Numbered from the stretch's first letter, positions 8,903 through 18,272 are shown. The stretch: DNA of 64,000 nt from Paracoccaceae bacterium (GCA_002708925.1 PAPN01000026.1:1-64000), one strand, 5' to 3'. Translations and numbers: made by a program. The notes: a model not told the origin generated them from the letters alone.

Positions 8903-9094
8903 TCACGTGTCTCGGGCGGTCTGCATCGCGGCGCTCAGGATGGCGCGATCCCCCACATGATTGGCCAGAATCAGCACCAGACGGGCATTCAGCGCATGGC
9001 TGTCTGCGTCGCTCAGCCCGTCATGGGTGGCGATCAACTCGGCATAGAAATCATCCACGCCGTCGATATTCGGGGTCAGGATCAGATCGGACAT
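8903..9094 (-). CDS. DUF2783 small protein, partner of the flavin hydroxylase
   Basis: This 63-residue acidic protein (begins MSDLILTPNIDGVDDFYAEL) resembles DUF2783 proteins, which I recall being encoded directly after FAD-dependent aromatic hydroxylases. It has no signal peptide or membrane segment. Here the gene starts 5 bp after the hydroxylase stop, so the two are surely cotranscribed. The function of DUF2783 is unknown; a stabilising or accessory subunit role is only an inference from the constant pairing. Confidence 0.75.
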   Translation of the reverse strand: MSDLILTPNIDGVDDFYAELIATHDGLSDADSHALNARLVLILANHVGDRAILSAAMQTARDT

Positions 9095-9099
9095 TGGGG

Positions 9100-10722
9100 T
9101 TACTCCTTGCCGATGGCGCGGCGCAGGGCGGCGCGGATTTTGGAGTCGTCATAGCTCTGAAAGCGGGCGGCGACATGCTGGTCGGGGCGGATCAGGTAAA
9201 CGGCCGATTCGGCCGCGCCCAGATAGCGCTGGGCCAGGGCGCCGGTGGTGTCGTCGCTGGCCGATAAGGCCAGGCGTTTGATGGTAACGCCGCTTTCGTC
9301 CAGGGTATCGGGCGCCTCTGCGTCGATGGTCAGCAGGATGAATTCATTGCCCAATTCGGACAGCAGGTAGCCCTCGCCCAAGGGCGCATCCGGGCAAGGC
9401 GCGCCGGGACGGGTACGAGCAGGGCCGTCCAGCCCGTCGGGCGTGTTCAGCGGCGAGCCATCATAGATACATGGCACGGACAAACGCCCCGAGTTCACCA
9501 TCGGCCGGGCAAAGGCGTGTTGTTCCGACAGGTCCAGCACCGCGTCGCGCAGCAGTTTGGACATGCCCGATTTTGGCGTGATGAAATCGGTCGAACGGGT
9601 GGAGTTCAGGATGTTTTCATCCGCGCCGTGGATACGCTCGTTATTGTAGCTGTCCAGCAGGCGATCGGGGGCTTGCCCCTTGATCACCATCCCCAGTTTC
9701 CAGCCCAGATTATCCACGTCCTGCACGCCAGAATTCGCCCCGCGCGCCCCAAAGGGCGAGACCTGATGCGCGGCATCCCCGGCAAAGAACACGCGACCAT
9801 GGCGGAAGCTGTCCATCCGTTTGCACTGAAACGTATAGATCGAGGACCAGACCAGATCGTAGTCCACCCCTTGCAGAAAAGCATCCAGACGGCGGCGTAT
9901 GTTTTCCTCTTTCATCTCTTCTTTGCGGTCCACGTCCCAGCCGATCTGGAAATCCACGCGCCAGACGTCATCGGGCTGTTTGTGCAGCAGCATCGAGGCC
10001 CCCTCTCCGTGGCTGGGGTCAAACCAGAACCAGCGCTCGGTGGGAAAGGACACGTCGCCTTTCATCTTGATGTCGGCGATCAGGAAGCTGTCCTGAAAGA
10101 CCTTGCCGGTGAAATCATAGCCCAGCATTTCCCGCAGGGGGGAATTGGCACCGTCAGCGCCGATCAGCCAGTCCGCCATTAGCGTATAGGGGCCATCCGG
10201 GGTTGTGATTTCGACGGTCAGGTGATCGTCTTGGACCGTGACATTATCGACCCGGTTCTTCCCGCGGATCTCAATCGGCGCACCCTGGGCCTGGAGCGCG
10301 CGCAGACGTTCGATCTGGAAGCTTTCGAAATAGGGTTGCTGCATGTTGATGAAGGCCGGGAACTTGTGGCCCTCTTCCGGCAGCAGGTTGAATTCAAAGA
10401 CTTTATCGTCTTTATGGAACACTTTGCCCAGGTTCCAGACGACGCCCTTGTCCAGCATCGGCTCGCCGCAGCCATAGCGGTCGGCGATCTCCAGACAGCG
10501 TTTGGCGAAACAGATCGCGCGGCTGCCCATACCGACGCCTTCGTGATCGTCCAGCACCAGAACGGGGATGCCTTGCAGGCCCAGGTCCAGCGCGGTGGCA
10601 ATCCCGACGGGACCGCCCCCCATCACCACGACAGGATGGCGCACAGGTGTTTTCAGATCCTGATCGGCAGATTTTTCGTAAGGGTACAGCCGGTAGGCCA
10701 GCGTGTATCTGTCGTCAAACAT
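9100..10722 (-). CDS. FAD-dependent aromatic-ring hydroxylase (MhpA/PheA-TfdB family)
   Basis: The start at 10722 is preceded by GGAGGAG; the open frame runs 17 codons further without a ribosome site. The 540-residue protein has the group A flavoprotein monooxygenase motifs: GGGPVG at 35-40 (ADP binding), the middle DG motif in LIGADGANSPLREMLG, and the GD motif FFAGDAAHQVSPFGARG that binds the FAD ribityl chain. The family hydroxylates phenolic acids with NAD(P)H and O2. In a cluster with hmgA and fahA it may produce homogentisate or a related hydroquinone, for example from a hydroxyphenylacetate. That substrate is inferred from context only. Confidence 0.82.
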   Translation of the reverse strand: MFDDRYTLAYRLYPYEKSADQDLKTPVRHPVVVMGGGPVGIATALDLGLQGIPVLVLDDHEGVGMGSRAICFAKRCLEIADRYGCGEPMLDKGVVWNLGKVFHKDDKVFEFNLLPEEGHKFPAFINMQQPYFESFQIERLRALQAQGAPIEIRGKNRVDNVTVQDDHLTVEITTPDGPYTLMADWLIGADGANSPLREMLGYDFTGKVFQDSFLIADIKMKGDVSFPTERWFWFDPSHGEGASMLLHKQPDDVWRVDFQIGWDVDRKEEMKEENIRRRLDAFLQGVDYDLVWSSIYTFQCKRMDSFRHGRVFFAGDAAHQVSPFGARGANSGVQDVDNLGWKLGMVIKGQAPDRLLDSYNNERIHGADENILNSTRSTDFITPKSGMSKLLRDAVLDLSEQHAFARPMVNSGRLSVPCIYDGSPLNTPDGLDGPARTRPGAPCPDAPLGEGYLLSELGNEFILLTIDAEAPDTLDESGVTIKRLALSASDDTTGALAQRYLGAAESAVYLIRPDQHVAARFQSYDDSKIRAALRRAIGKE

Positions 10723-10833
10723 GGGTGTCTCCTCCGGATTTTGGGACGCACGAAACCATGGCCATGCCTGCACATGACGCCCGATAGCATGAATGCGTTG
10801 GGGCCCGCGCCCGGCCTGGGCGCGGGGGATGCG

Positions 10834-11784
10834 TTAGCCTTGCAGGGCCTCCCACATGTCCAGATCGCGCTGGGCGGTCCAGATGCGGGGGGTGTCGATG
10901 CCGCGAGCCTCGTCATAGGCGCGGGCGACATTGAAGGGCAGGCAGTGTTCGTAAATGGCGTAATCGGCGAATTTGGGGTCACATTCTGCGCGCACCGCGT
11001 CCCAGGCCTCTTTCAAGGTGCCGTTGCGCGCGGCGACCTTGGCGGCGGGGCGATAGGTACTGGTGACGAAATCGCGGGTGTTTTCAATCGCCGCATTGAC
11101 CATTTCCTTACCCACCAAGGCATCGCCACGGCCGGGCGCGATGGCATCCACGTCATAGGCTTTGATCTTGTCCAGAGTGGTGCCCCAATCGCCGAAATGT
11201 CCATCGCCGCAGTAACAGGCCGAGTGATATTCGACGATATCGCCGGTGAACATCACGTTCTGATCGGGCACGTGGATGATGGAATCGCCCGCCGTATGCG
11301 CGCGGCCAATCTGGCGGATGTCGACGCGGCGATTCCCCAGATAAACGGTCATTGAATCGCTGAAGGTGGTGGTCGGAAAGGTCAGGCCGGGGATGGATTC
11401 GTGGCCTTCGAACAGGCGGGGGAAGCGTTGAAATTCGCTGTCCCAATCCTCTTGGCCGCGTTCGACGACCATGGCGCGAGCAGCGTCCGACATGATGATC
11501 TGCTGCGCCCCAAATGCGCTGGCCCCCAGCACGCGCACGGCGTGATAATGAGTCAGCACCACATGGGTGATCGGCTTGTCGGTGACGCTGCGCACGCATT
11601 CGATCACCTTGTTGGCCAGGCGCGGGGTGGCCTGTGCCTCGACGATCATCACGCTGTCATCGCCGATGATCACGCCGCTGTTCGGATCGCCCTCGGCGGT
11701 GAAGGCATACAGCCCCTCGCCCACTTCGGTGAAGCTGATGGTTTTTTCGGTCATGTCCCCTTGGGACGCGAATGCTTTGGCCAT
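10834..11784 (-). CDS. Metallo-beta-lactamase-fold protein with altered HxHxDH motif
   Basis: The 316-residue protein starts after AAAGGAGC. It keeps the MBL scaffold with H79, H81, H163 and D182 (FTGD), but the usual THxHxDH is THYHAVR, so the second-metal ligands Asp and His are V83 and R84. That predicts one metal rather than two. It has no signal peptide. It lies in the same operon as fahA and the flavin hydroxylase, with short gaps. It could be a hydrolase or thiol-independent isomerase/lactonase acting on a ring-cleavage product. The function is not known. Confidence 0.75.
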   Translation of the reverse strand: MAKAFASQGDMTEKTISFTEVGEGLYAFTAEGDPNSGVIIGDDSVMIVEAQATPRLANKVIECVRSVTDKPITHVVLTHYHAVRVLGASAFGAQQIIMSDAARAMVVERGQEDWDSEFQRFPRLFEGHESIPGLTFPTTTFSDSMTVYLGNRRVDIRQIGRAHTAGDSIIHVPDQNVMFTGDIVEYHSACYCGDGHFGDWGTTLDKIKAYDVDAIAPGRGDALVGKEMVNAAIENTRDFVTSTYRPAAKVAARNGTLKEAWDAVRAECDPKFADYAIYEHCLPFNVARAYDEARGIDTPRIWTAQRDLDMWEALQG

Positions 11785-11796
11785 TTTGGGGCTCCT

Positions 11797-13053
11797 TTAG
11801 CGTTGATAGGGGTCATCCAGAGCGGGCAGAACAGTGCCCGAACACGCGCCAAACCCGACGGTATAGCCATCGCCCCTGGCCGCGCCGTGCAGGGTCAGCG
11901 TATCGCCATCCTCAAGGAAGCAGCGCTGCTCCCCCGTGTCCAGCGTCAGGGGCTCTTTGCCGCCCCAGCTCAGCTCCAACAAAGAGCCCCGCTCCGGTTT
12001 CGTCGGCCCCGAAATCGTGCCCGAGCCCAGCAGATCGCCCACGTTCATCGGGCAGCCGCTGGTGGTGTGATGCGCCAACTGCTGCGCGGCCGAATAATAC
12101 ATCTGGCGATAGTTGGTCCGGGTCAGGGTGGTGGCACCTTTCCCCGCAGGGGCCAAAGTAACCGACAGATCAATGTCATACAGCATCGGCCCGCAGTCCC
12201 GCAGATGCGGTAGCAGCTCTTTTTCGCGCGCCGGCGTGTCACAGCGGAACGGCTCCAGCGCGGCCTTTGTCACGATCCAGGGGCTGATGGTGGTGGCTGT
12301 CGCCTTGGCCTGAAAGGGCCCCAAAGGCTGATACTCCCAGGCCTGGATGTCACGCGCGGACCAGTCGTTCAGCAGCACATAGCCAAAGATGTTGTCGTCA
12401 GCCTCTTGCACCGTGATTGGCCCATCCGAGGCCACACCAACAATGGCCCCCATCTCCAGTTCCAGATCGAACCGCGCACAGGGCGCCCACCCAGGCACCG
12501 CGTCATTCGGCCCCTTCAACTGCCCCCAGGGCCGACGTACGTCGGTGCCCGACACCACAACCGAGGACGCCCGCCCATTATACCCGATCGGAATATGCAG
12601 CCAGTTGGGCGGCAAGGCATTCTCTGCCCCCCGGAACATCGTCCCCACGTTAACGGCATGATGCTTGCCCGCATAGAAATCGGTATATTCCGACACCAGG
12701 ATCGGCATATGCAAACGCGCTGCCGATTGCGGCACCAGCATCGGCTGCACACTCGCCTGATCCGCGCTGCCCTCGGCCAGAATCTCGATCAGCCGCGCCC
12801 GCAAGGCCGCCCATACCTCGGCCCCTTCCTCCATGACCTCGTTCCAAAACGGCACGTCGAACAGGGGCACATCCCCAATCGTAATCACCCCGGCCTCTTC
12901 GGCCGCCTGACAATCCAGGATCATATCGCCAATCGCCACCCCGCACCGCGGCTCCAGAGCGTCGGTTTCGAACACACCATAAGGCAGGTTGTTCAGCGGA
13001 AATGGGCATTCGGCACGGTTCGCGCTCTCCACCCAGCTTTTCATCAATGACAT
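11797..13053 (-). CDS. fahA: Fumarylacetoacetase
   Basis: The start at 13053 has AAGGAAGGA upstream. The 418-residue protein has the SH3-like N-terminal domain and C-terminal catalytic domain of fumarylacetoacetate hydrolase. Visible active-site segments are EYTDFYAGKHHAVNVG (metal Asp and catalytic His), ARFDLELEMGAIVG (metal Glu residues) and NDWSARDIQAWEYQPLGPF (metal Asp). It cleaves fumarylacetoacetate to fumarate and acetoacetate, the last step of tyrosine/phenylalanine breakdown. It follows hmgA by 99 bp. No maleylacetoacetate isomerase gene is seen in this window. Confidence 0.95.
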   Translation of the reverse strand: MSLMKSWVESANRAECPFPLNNLPYGVFETDALEPRCGVAIGDMILDCQAAEEAGVITIGDVPLFDVPFWNEVMEEGAEVWAALRARLIEILAEGSADQASVQPMLVPQSAARLHMPILVSEYTDFYAGKHHAVNVGTMFRGAENALPPNWLHIPIGYNGRASSVVVSGTDVRRPWGQLKGPNDAVPGWAPCARFDLELEMGAIVGVASDGPITVQEADDNIFGYVLLNDWSARDIQAWEYQPLGPFQAKATATTISPWIVTKAALEPFRCDTPAREKELLPHLRDCGPMLYDIDLSVTLAPAGKGATTLTRTNYRQMYYSAAQQLAHHTTSGCPMNVGDLLGSGTISGPTKPERGSLLELSWGGKEPLTLDTGEQRCFLEDGDTLTLHGAARGDGYTVGFGACSGTVLPALDDPYQR

Positions 13054-13120
13054 CGGTCGTCCTTCCTTTGGATGCGGCGCAGCATCCCTTTCTTTGCTCC
13101 CCAAACACTCCGGGGGAATT

Positions 13121-13149
13121 GGCCAAAGGCCAAGGGGGCAGAGCCCCCC
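13121..13149. repeat. Hairpins between hmgA and fahA
   Basis: The 99-bp gap holds GGCCAAAGGCC (13121-13131) and GGGGGC-AGA-GCCCCC (13134-13148). On the minus-strand transcript these form a strong GC hairpin right after the hmgA stop. With no T-run it is more likely an mRNA-stabilising or processing element than a terminator. Confidence 0.5.
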
Positions 13150-13152
13150 AGC

Positions 13153-14514
13153 TCATTTTTTACCCGGCGTTCCGTCGAATTTCTTCTCCAGGTCCGTCCA
13201 GCAATCAATGTAATCATCCTGCAACGGGGCCTCATTGGCGGCGAATCCCGTCAGATGCTGCGGGAAACGGGTCTCGAACATGAAGGACATCGTATTGTCC
13301 AGCTTGTCCGGCCCCAGATTCGAATTCGAGGCCCCCTCAAACGCGTTCTTATCCGGCCCGTGCGGCAGCATCATATTATGCAGGCTCATCCCGCCGGGAA
13401 CAAAACCTTGGGGTTTAGCGTCATACTGACCATAGATATTGCCCATCAGCTCGGACATGATGTTTTTGTGATACCACGGCGGGCGGAAGGTGTTTTCCGC
13501 CACCATCCAGCGTTCGCGAAACAGCACAAAGTCGATATTCGCCGTCCCCGGCTGCCCCGAGGGCGCCGTCAACACGGTAAAGATCGACGGGTCGGGGTGG
13601 TCAAACAGGATCGCGCCCACCGGGCAATAGGTGCGCAGATCGTATTTGTAGGGCGCATAGTTTCCGTGCCAGGCCACAACGTCCAGCGGGCTTTGCCCGA
13701 TCTGCGAGCTATGGAACTGCCCGCACCATTTCACCGTGATTTTCGAGGGCACTTCCTTATCCTCGAACGCCGCCACGGGGGCCTTGAAATCCCGTGGGTT
13801 GGCCATGCAGTTCGCGCCGATCGGGCCGCGGCCCGGCAGCTCGAATTTCTGGCCGTAGTTTTCGCAGACGAACCCCCGGCAGGGGCCCTCCAGCACCTCG
13901 ACCTTATAGACCAGCCCGCGCGGCAGGATCGCGATCTCCTTGGGCTCCAGATCGATAATCCCCAGCTCGGTGAAAAACCGCAGGCGGCCTTCTTGGGGCA
14001 CCACCAGCATTTCACTGTCCGCCGAGAAGAAATATTCATCCACCATCGAGTCCGTCACCAGATAGACATGGCTGGCCATGCCGACCTGCGTATTCACATC
14101 CCCGGCCGTGGTCATTGTGCGCATCCCGGTCAGCCAGGTCAGCGGCGTGTCCGAATGGGGCACCGCATCCCAGCGGTACTGGCCCAGGCTGGTCACATCA
14201 GGGTCCACGCAGGGGGCGGATTTCCAATAAGGCAGGTCGATCTTCGTATAACGATGCGAGTGTTTCACGCTGGGGCGGATGCGATAACACCAGGTGCGCT
14301 CGGGCGGGTTTGCGGTAAAGGCGGTGCCTGACAGCTGTTCCCCATAGAGGCCGTATTCGCATTTTTGCGGGCTGTTCATCCCCTGAGGCAGCGCGCCGGG
14401 CAGGGCCTCGGTTTCGAAATCATTGCCAAACCCCGGCATGTACCCCGGCGTCGTGCCCAAGGTGGTGCCAGCTTGCGAAACGGGGCTGCCCTTGGGCTGC
14501 ATGTGCTGATTCAT
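13153..14514 (-). CDS. hmgA: Homogentisate 1,2-dioxygenase
   Basis: The 453-residue protein has the full length of the family and the Fe(II) ligands H349, E355 ([14 protein letters not shown]) and H385, with the +6 and +30 spacing of the human enzyme. It opens the ring of homogentisate to maleylacetoacetate. It is the first gene of the minus-strand cluster, divergent from a marR gene 73 bp away whose product probably controls it. Confidence 0.97.
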   Translation of the reverse strand: MNQHMQPKGSPVSQAGTTLGTTPGYMPGFGNDFETEALPGALPQGMNSPQKCEYGLYGEQLSGTAFTANPPERTWCYRIRPSVKHSHRYTKIDLPYWKSAPCVDPDVTSLGQYRWDAVPHSDTPLTWLTGMRTMTTAGDVNTQVGMASHVYLVTDSMVDEYFFSADSEMLVVPQEGRLRFFTELGIIDLEPKEIAILPRGLVYKVEVLEGPCRGFVCENYGQKFELPGRGPIGANCMANPRDFKAPVAAFEDKEVPSKITVKWCGQFHSSQIGQSPLDVVAWHGNYAPYKYDLRTYCPVGAILFDHPDPSIFTVLTAPSGQPGTANIDFVLFRERWMVAENTFRPPWYHKNIMSELMGNIYGQYDAKPQGFVPGGMSLHNMMLPHGPDKNAFEGASNSNLGPDKLDNTMSFMFETRFPQHLTGFAANEAPLQDDYIDCWTDLEKKFDGTPGKK

Positions 14515-14587
14515 CGCGTGTCCTCCTTATTGGTTGCGGAGTTAATGGTTGATTTTGTAACTAACAAGCGCGAGAGGAGCCAGAATC
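14515..14587. promoter_or_regulatory. Divergent hmgA/marR control region
   Basis: These 73 bp separate the two starts and must hold both promoters. The AT-richer centre has GTTAATGGTTGATTTTGTAAC (14551-14571 approx.), flanked by GTTA/TAAC half-sites, and two copies of TGGTTG. This is the natural place for the MarR operator. Ribosome sites are AGGAGGACACG before hmgA and GAGAGGAGC before marR. Confidence 0.5.
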
Positions 14588-15022
14588 ATGAAAAATGATG
14601 ATTTCCCGTTGCAGCAATTCCTGCCCTACCTGTTGAATCAGGCGGCCGAGGAATCCAGCCTGGAGTTTCAGCAGGTCTATAAGAACCGCTATGGGATGCT
14701 GCGCACCGAGTGGCGGGTGCTGTTTCATCTGGGCATCTACGGGCGGATGACGGCCAAGGAAATCGGTCAGCGCTCTAAGATGCACAAGACCAAGATCAGC
14801 CGCGCCGTCCAGCGCCTGGCTGAACGGCGGTTTCTGACGCGGGATCAGGACGAAAAAGACCGCCGGCTGGAGCATCTGGAACTGACAGCAGCGGGCCAGT
14901 CGGCCTATCGCGATCTGCGCGCAGTGGCCGAGAAATACGACGCGCGCCTGTCACAGGCGCTGACCGACGAGGAAAACCATATCCTGCGCCGGGCCCTGAC
15001 CAAACTGGCGCGTATGGGGTAA
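14588..15022 (+). CDS. MarR-family regulator, probably of the homogentisate cluster
   Basis: This 144-residue protein has the MarR winged helix-turn-helix, with TEWRVLFHLGIYGRMTAKEIGQ leading to a recognition helix around KTKISRAVQRLAERRF and a wing DQDEKDRRLEHLELT. MarR proteins are usually repressors released by phenolic or aromatic-acid ligands. The divergent position to hmgA suggests it senses a pathway intermediate. It is convergent with mipZ, with 3 bp between the stops. Confidence 0.88.
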   Translation: MKNDDFPLQQFLPYLLNQAAEESSLEFQQVYKNRYGMLRTEWRVLFHLGIYGRMTAKEIGQRSKMHKTKISRAVQRLAERRFLTRDQDEKDRRLEHLELTAAGQSAYRDLRAVAEKYDARLSQALTDEENHILRRALTKLARMG

Positions 15023-15025
15023 CGA

Positions 15026-15835
15026 TCAGAAGTTGATCTCGACGCCGGGCAGGTCCAGTGCTTTCATCAGATCGCGCAGCTCTTGCCGGGCTGCGACATT
15101 CGAGATGTTCAGCTGTTTCACCCCGATGTCGCGCAGGTCCAGCAGGGTCAGGCCGCGGGGGAACAGCTCGCGGAAGATCACGCGCTCGTGGAAACCGGGG
15201 GCCACGCGGAACCCGATGCGCTTGGCCAGAGCGTCCAGCGCTTTCTCCATTTTCTCTTTGTTGACCATATGTTGCGCGCCCAGACGATTGCGCAGAACCA
15301 CCCAGTCAATCGGCTTCAGCCCGGCCTGAGCCCGCAGTTGCCGCGCGTTCCAGACCATCTCGGAATAGACCGAGGGCCCCTGGATTTTGCGCCCGTCCGT
15401 GTCCACATGGGCCAGCAGGTCGAAATCCACAAAGCTGTCATTCAGCGGGGTGATCAGCGTGTCGGCCAGCGAATGCGCCACCTGGCTGAGCCGCGTATGC
15501 GAGCCGGGGCAGTCGATCAGGATGAAATCGTTGTCAGGCTCGACCGTGGCGATCGCCTGCGACAGCCGGTGATCATAGGGGTTTTCGCCCGGTTTCAACT
15601 GGGACTGATCAATCTCAGGCAGGTCGAAATACGAAGGCGAGGGCAAATCCAGACCCGATTGTTCCAGAAACGCCTTTCGGTTCGTCACATAGCGCGCAAA
15701 GGTCTTCTGCCGCAGATCCAGGTCCAGCACGGCCACGCGTTTGCCCATTCGGGCCAGAGCCGTCGCCACATGCATCGACACGGTGGATTTGCCTGCGCCG
15801 CCCTTTTCGTTTCCGACGACAATAATATGCGCCAT
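15026..15835 (-). CDS. mipZ: Division-plane positioning ATPase MipZ
   Basis: The 269-residue protein is a ParA/MinD-type deviant Walker ATPase: KGGAGKST at residues 11-18, LDLDLRQKTF (MipZ-specific switch region) and FILIDCPGSH. In Caulobacter MipZ forms a polar gradient with ParB and inhibits FtsZ, placing the division site at mid-cell. The length and the motif LDLDLRQKTFARY distinguish it from chromosome-partition ParA. It is a single gene with its promoter in the 15836-16000 gap. Confidence 0.93.
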   Translation of the reverse strand: MAHIIVVGNEKGGAGKSTVSMHVATALARMGKRVAVLDLDLRQKTFARYVTNRKAFLEQSGLDLPSPSYFDLPEIDQSQLKPGENPYDHRLSQAIATVEPDNDFILIDCPGSHTRLSQVAHSLADTLITPLNDSFVDFDLLAHVDTDGRKIQGPSVYSEMVWNARQLRAQAGLKPIDWVVLRNRLGAQHMVNKEKMEKALDALAKRIGFRVAPGFHERVIFRELFPRGLTLLDLRDIGVKQLNISNVAARQELRDLMKALDLPGVEINF

Positions 15836-16002
15836 TGAACCCTATCCCGCTATAACTTGCCTTGCTCATGCCTTGTGCCCACAGGATATTGTGGGTCGGC
15901 CTGTTTTTCAAAGCTTTGTTGCTTTCTTGAAAGCATTCCTTCGCATCTGTGACGCGATTTTGGAAGAGGGAAGGTGACCAAACGGGCAAATGGGGCCTGC
16001 AC

Positions 16003-16032
16003 AAAAGAAAAGCCCCGCCATTGGCGGGGCCT
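16003..16032 (-). terminator. Terminator after rpmE
   Basis: On the minus strand an 8-bp GC stem (GGCCCCGCC / GGCGGGGC) is followed by TTTTCTTTTG, 25 bases after the rpmE stop. It ends the trmD-rplS-rpmE transcript. Confidence 0.9.
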
Positions 16033-16056
16033 TCCGAAACAACATGCCAGACGGGA

Positions 16057-16278
16057 TCAGAAGCCCAGGCCAGCGTATTTGTTTTTGAACTTCGAGACGC
16101 GGCCGCCGGCGTCCATCAGACGCGAGGTGCCGCCGGTCCAGGCCGGGTGCACGCTGGGGTCGATGTCCAGGGCCAGGGTGTCGCCCTCGGCGCCCCAGGT
16201 CGAACGCATGGTGACCATGGTGCCGTCGGTCATTTTCACTTCGATGAAGTGATAGTCGGGGTGGATGCCATCTTTCAT
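16057..16278 (-). CDS. rpmE: 50S ribosomal protein L31
   Basis: The ATG at 16278 ([10 protein letters not shown]) has AAGGAACGG upstream; an in-frame TTG directly before it is not needed. The 73-residue protein matches L31 of the C-minus type: it keeps MKxxIHPxYH and SxHPAWTGG but has none of the zinc-binding cysteines. It sits 11 bp after rplS, at the end of the ribosomal block. Confidence 0.94.
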   Translation of the reverse strand: MKDGIHPDYHFIEVKMTDGTMVTMRSTWGAEGDTLALDIDPSVHPAWTGGTSRLMDAGGRVSKFKNKYAGLGF

Positions 16279-16289
16279 CAATCCGTTCC

Positions 16290-16673
16290 TTATGCTTCGG
16301 CGCCGGCTTTGGGCTTGTAGTTGGTGACTTCTGCGATACGGGCGGATTTACCGCGGCGCGAACGCAGGTAGTACAGTTTGGCGCGGCGGACGCGGCCACG
16401 GCGGACAACAGTGATGCTGTCGATGTTGGTCGAGAACAGCGGGAACACACGCTCTACGCCTTCGCCAAACGAGATTTTGCGAACAGTGAACGAGCCGGCG
16501 ATGCCGTTGCCGTTTTTACGGCTGATGCAGACACCTTCGTAGTCCTGCACACGGGTGCGCGAGCCTTCGGTCACTTTGTAGCCGACGCGAATGGTATCGC
16601 CAGCTTTGAAATCGGGGATGGATTTCCCCAGGTCGGCGATTTGTTCCGCCTCCAGTTGTGCGATCAGATCCAT
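16290..16673 (-). CDS. rplS: 50S ribosomal protein L19
   Basis: The start at 16673 ([20 protein letters not shown]) follows TAGGAGC; the frame is open upstream but that part is not L19-like. The 127-residue product has the family core [23 protein letters not shown] and [15 protein letters not shown]19 lies at the 30S-50S interface. It follows trmD, as in the common rpsP-rimM-trmD-rplS order. Confidence 0.96.
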   Translation of the reverse strand: MDLIAQLEAEQIADLGKSIPDFKAGDTIRVGYKVTEGSRTRVQDYEGVCISRKNGNGIAGSFTVRKISFGEGVERVFPLFSTNIDSITVVRRGRVRRAKLYYLRSRRGKSARIAEVTNYKPKAGAEA

Positions 16674-16906
16674 CGCTTTGCTCCTAGCTATGCTTGCGGT
16701 TGGTCCGCAAAGGTCTGTGACATCCTCAGAGCTCTTGGTCTTCATCCGGGTCCGCCGCAGCGCCCGCCAGAGGGTTCAGGTCGTCTTTCTTTGAAACTGC
16801 CGGGGATGCACTGGGGGTGCCGAAGACGCACCCGGAATACCACAGCAGGCCCGCAGGCCGATTCCGGCCGCGAACGAGCGGTGTATAGGGGCAGATGCTG
16901 CGGCGA

Positions 16907-17740
16907 TCAAGGGGATTTAGCGTCTTTCACGGCCTTATACGCGGCCCACATGTCCGGGCGGCGTTCTTTGGTGATCTGCTCGGCCATTTCCTGACGCCAC
17001 TGGGCGACGTTGCCGTGGTGGCCGGACATCAGCACCTGCGGAATCGGACGTCCGCGCCATTCGGCGGGGCGGGTGTATTGGGGGTGTTCCAGCAGGCCGT
17101 TCGAATGGCTTTCGTCCTCGATGCTTTCGGCGTTACCCAGCACCGAGGGCAGCAGTCGCACCGTGGCGTCGATCATGGCCTGAGCCGCGATTTCCCCGCC
17201 GGTCAGAACGAAATCCCCAAGCGAGACCTCCTGAATGTCATAGTGATCCAGCACCCGCTGATCCACGCCCTCGAACCGGCCGCACAGCATGGTGATCCCG
17301 TCCGCCCGAGACCACGCCCGCGCCATCGCCTGATCAAAGCGTTTCCCACGCGGGGACAGGTACACCAGCGGGCAATTGCCGCGCGCGCCGCGCAATGTTT
17401 GGTCGATTGCGTTGCCCAGAACGTCGGGCCGCAGCACCATGCCTGCGCCCCCGCCGGCTGGCGTGTCATCCACATTGCGATGTCGTCCAACCCCGAAATC
17501 GCGCAGGTTCGTGGTCTCTAGCTGCCATTTGCGTTCAGACAGGGCCTTGCCGGTCAGGCTTTCCCCCAGAACCCCAGGAAAAGCCTGCGGGAACAGGGTG
17601 ATGATCCGCGCCGTCCAGACATCGGGGCGCAGGGTGGTTTCGCTCATCAGATCCTGGGGTTGCAGGGTCAGGCGCACGGATTTACGCCCGTGTGACCGGC
17701 TGGGGGGGGCTTTGCGCGGTGGGGTCGGAGTATCGCTCAT
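16907..17740 (-). CDS. trmD: tRNA (guanine-N1)-methyltransferase
   Basis: TrmD methylates G37 of tRNAs with SAM bound in a trefoil knot. Visible family segments are ARIITLFPQAFPGVLGESLTGKAL, DDTPAGGGAGMVLRPDV, LCGRFEGVDQR and the knot part LGDFVLTGGEIA. I took the start at 17740 (277 residues), which keeps the SHGRKSVR extension I associate with this bacterial family. A second start at 17647 has a better AGGA site and gives 246 residues, closer to the usual 240-270. A 230-bp tail separates it from rplS. Confidence 0.93.
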   Translation of the reverse strand: MSDTPTPPRKAPPSRSHGRKSVRLTLQPQDLMSETTLRPDVWTARIITLFPQAFPGVLGESLTGKALSERKWQLETTNLRDFGVGRHRNVDDTPAGGGAGMVLRPDVLGNAIDQTLRGARGNCPLVYLSPRGKRFDQAMARAWSRADGITMLCGRFEGVDQRVLDHYDIQEVSLGDFVLTGGEIAAQAMIDATVRLLPSVLGNAESIEDESHSNGLLEHPQYTRPAEWRGRPIPQVLMSGHHGNVAQWRQEMAEQITKERRPDMWAAYKAVKDAKSP

Positions 17741-17768
17741 ACCCGGCGTCATACCCGGTTCCGCAGGG

Positions 17769-18224
17769 CTAGTCCAAGGGGTCATTTTCCCGGTTTTCGT
17801 CTGGCTCTGGTGGCTGCATCCGGTCGATCTGATCCAGAGCATCGTCCAGAAAGGCCTCGAACTGCGCGGATTGGGGCGTCCAGCGGTAGCGCCAGATCCC
17901 AAAGGCCGTGGCCCCCGCGCAGATCAGAACCGGCCCCCACAGCGGCAGGCCAAGAGGCTGCGTCATACGCCCGCCCAGATACCCCAGCCCGAACAGAACC
18001 GCAGCAATGGCGCCATTCACGATCAACGCAACCAGCGCGTTTAGGATCAAAAGAGCGGGCTGAGAGGGCAATTTGCGCGTCTTCAGAGAAAGAGCCGAGA
18101 AAAACAGCGCGAAAACCGGCACACTGGCCCAGGGCGCTGCGGACAGCCCCGCCAAAATCGGCGCGGCATAAAGAGGGATCACATAGGCAAGGATGCCGGA
18201 CAGAGAGTATTTTTCAAAAGCCAT
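17769..18224 (-). CDS. Small polytopic membrane protein, unknown function
   Basis: The start at 18224 (MAFEKYSLSGILAYV) has an AAGAG site. The 151-residue protein has about four hydrophobic segments (roughly residues 10-27, 31-45, 55-80, 90-105) and a polar, acidic C-terminal tail ending PDENRENDPLD. I do not recognise the family. It lies between the sulfotransferase-like gene and trmD, same strand, so it is probably in the rimM-trmD transcript. Confidence 0.7.
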   Translation of the reverse strand: MAFEKYSLSGILAYVIPLYAAPILAGLSAAPWASVPVFALFFSALSLKTRKLPSQPALLILNALVALIVNGAIAAVLFGLGYLGGRMTQPLGLPLWGPVLICAGATAFGIWRYRWTPQSAQFEAFLDDALDQIDRMQPPEPDENRENDPLD

Positions 18225-18272
18225 GCTCTTAGAGTAGGTGCAATCCCTGCGATCCGCGAATGACAAAGCCCG

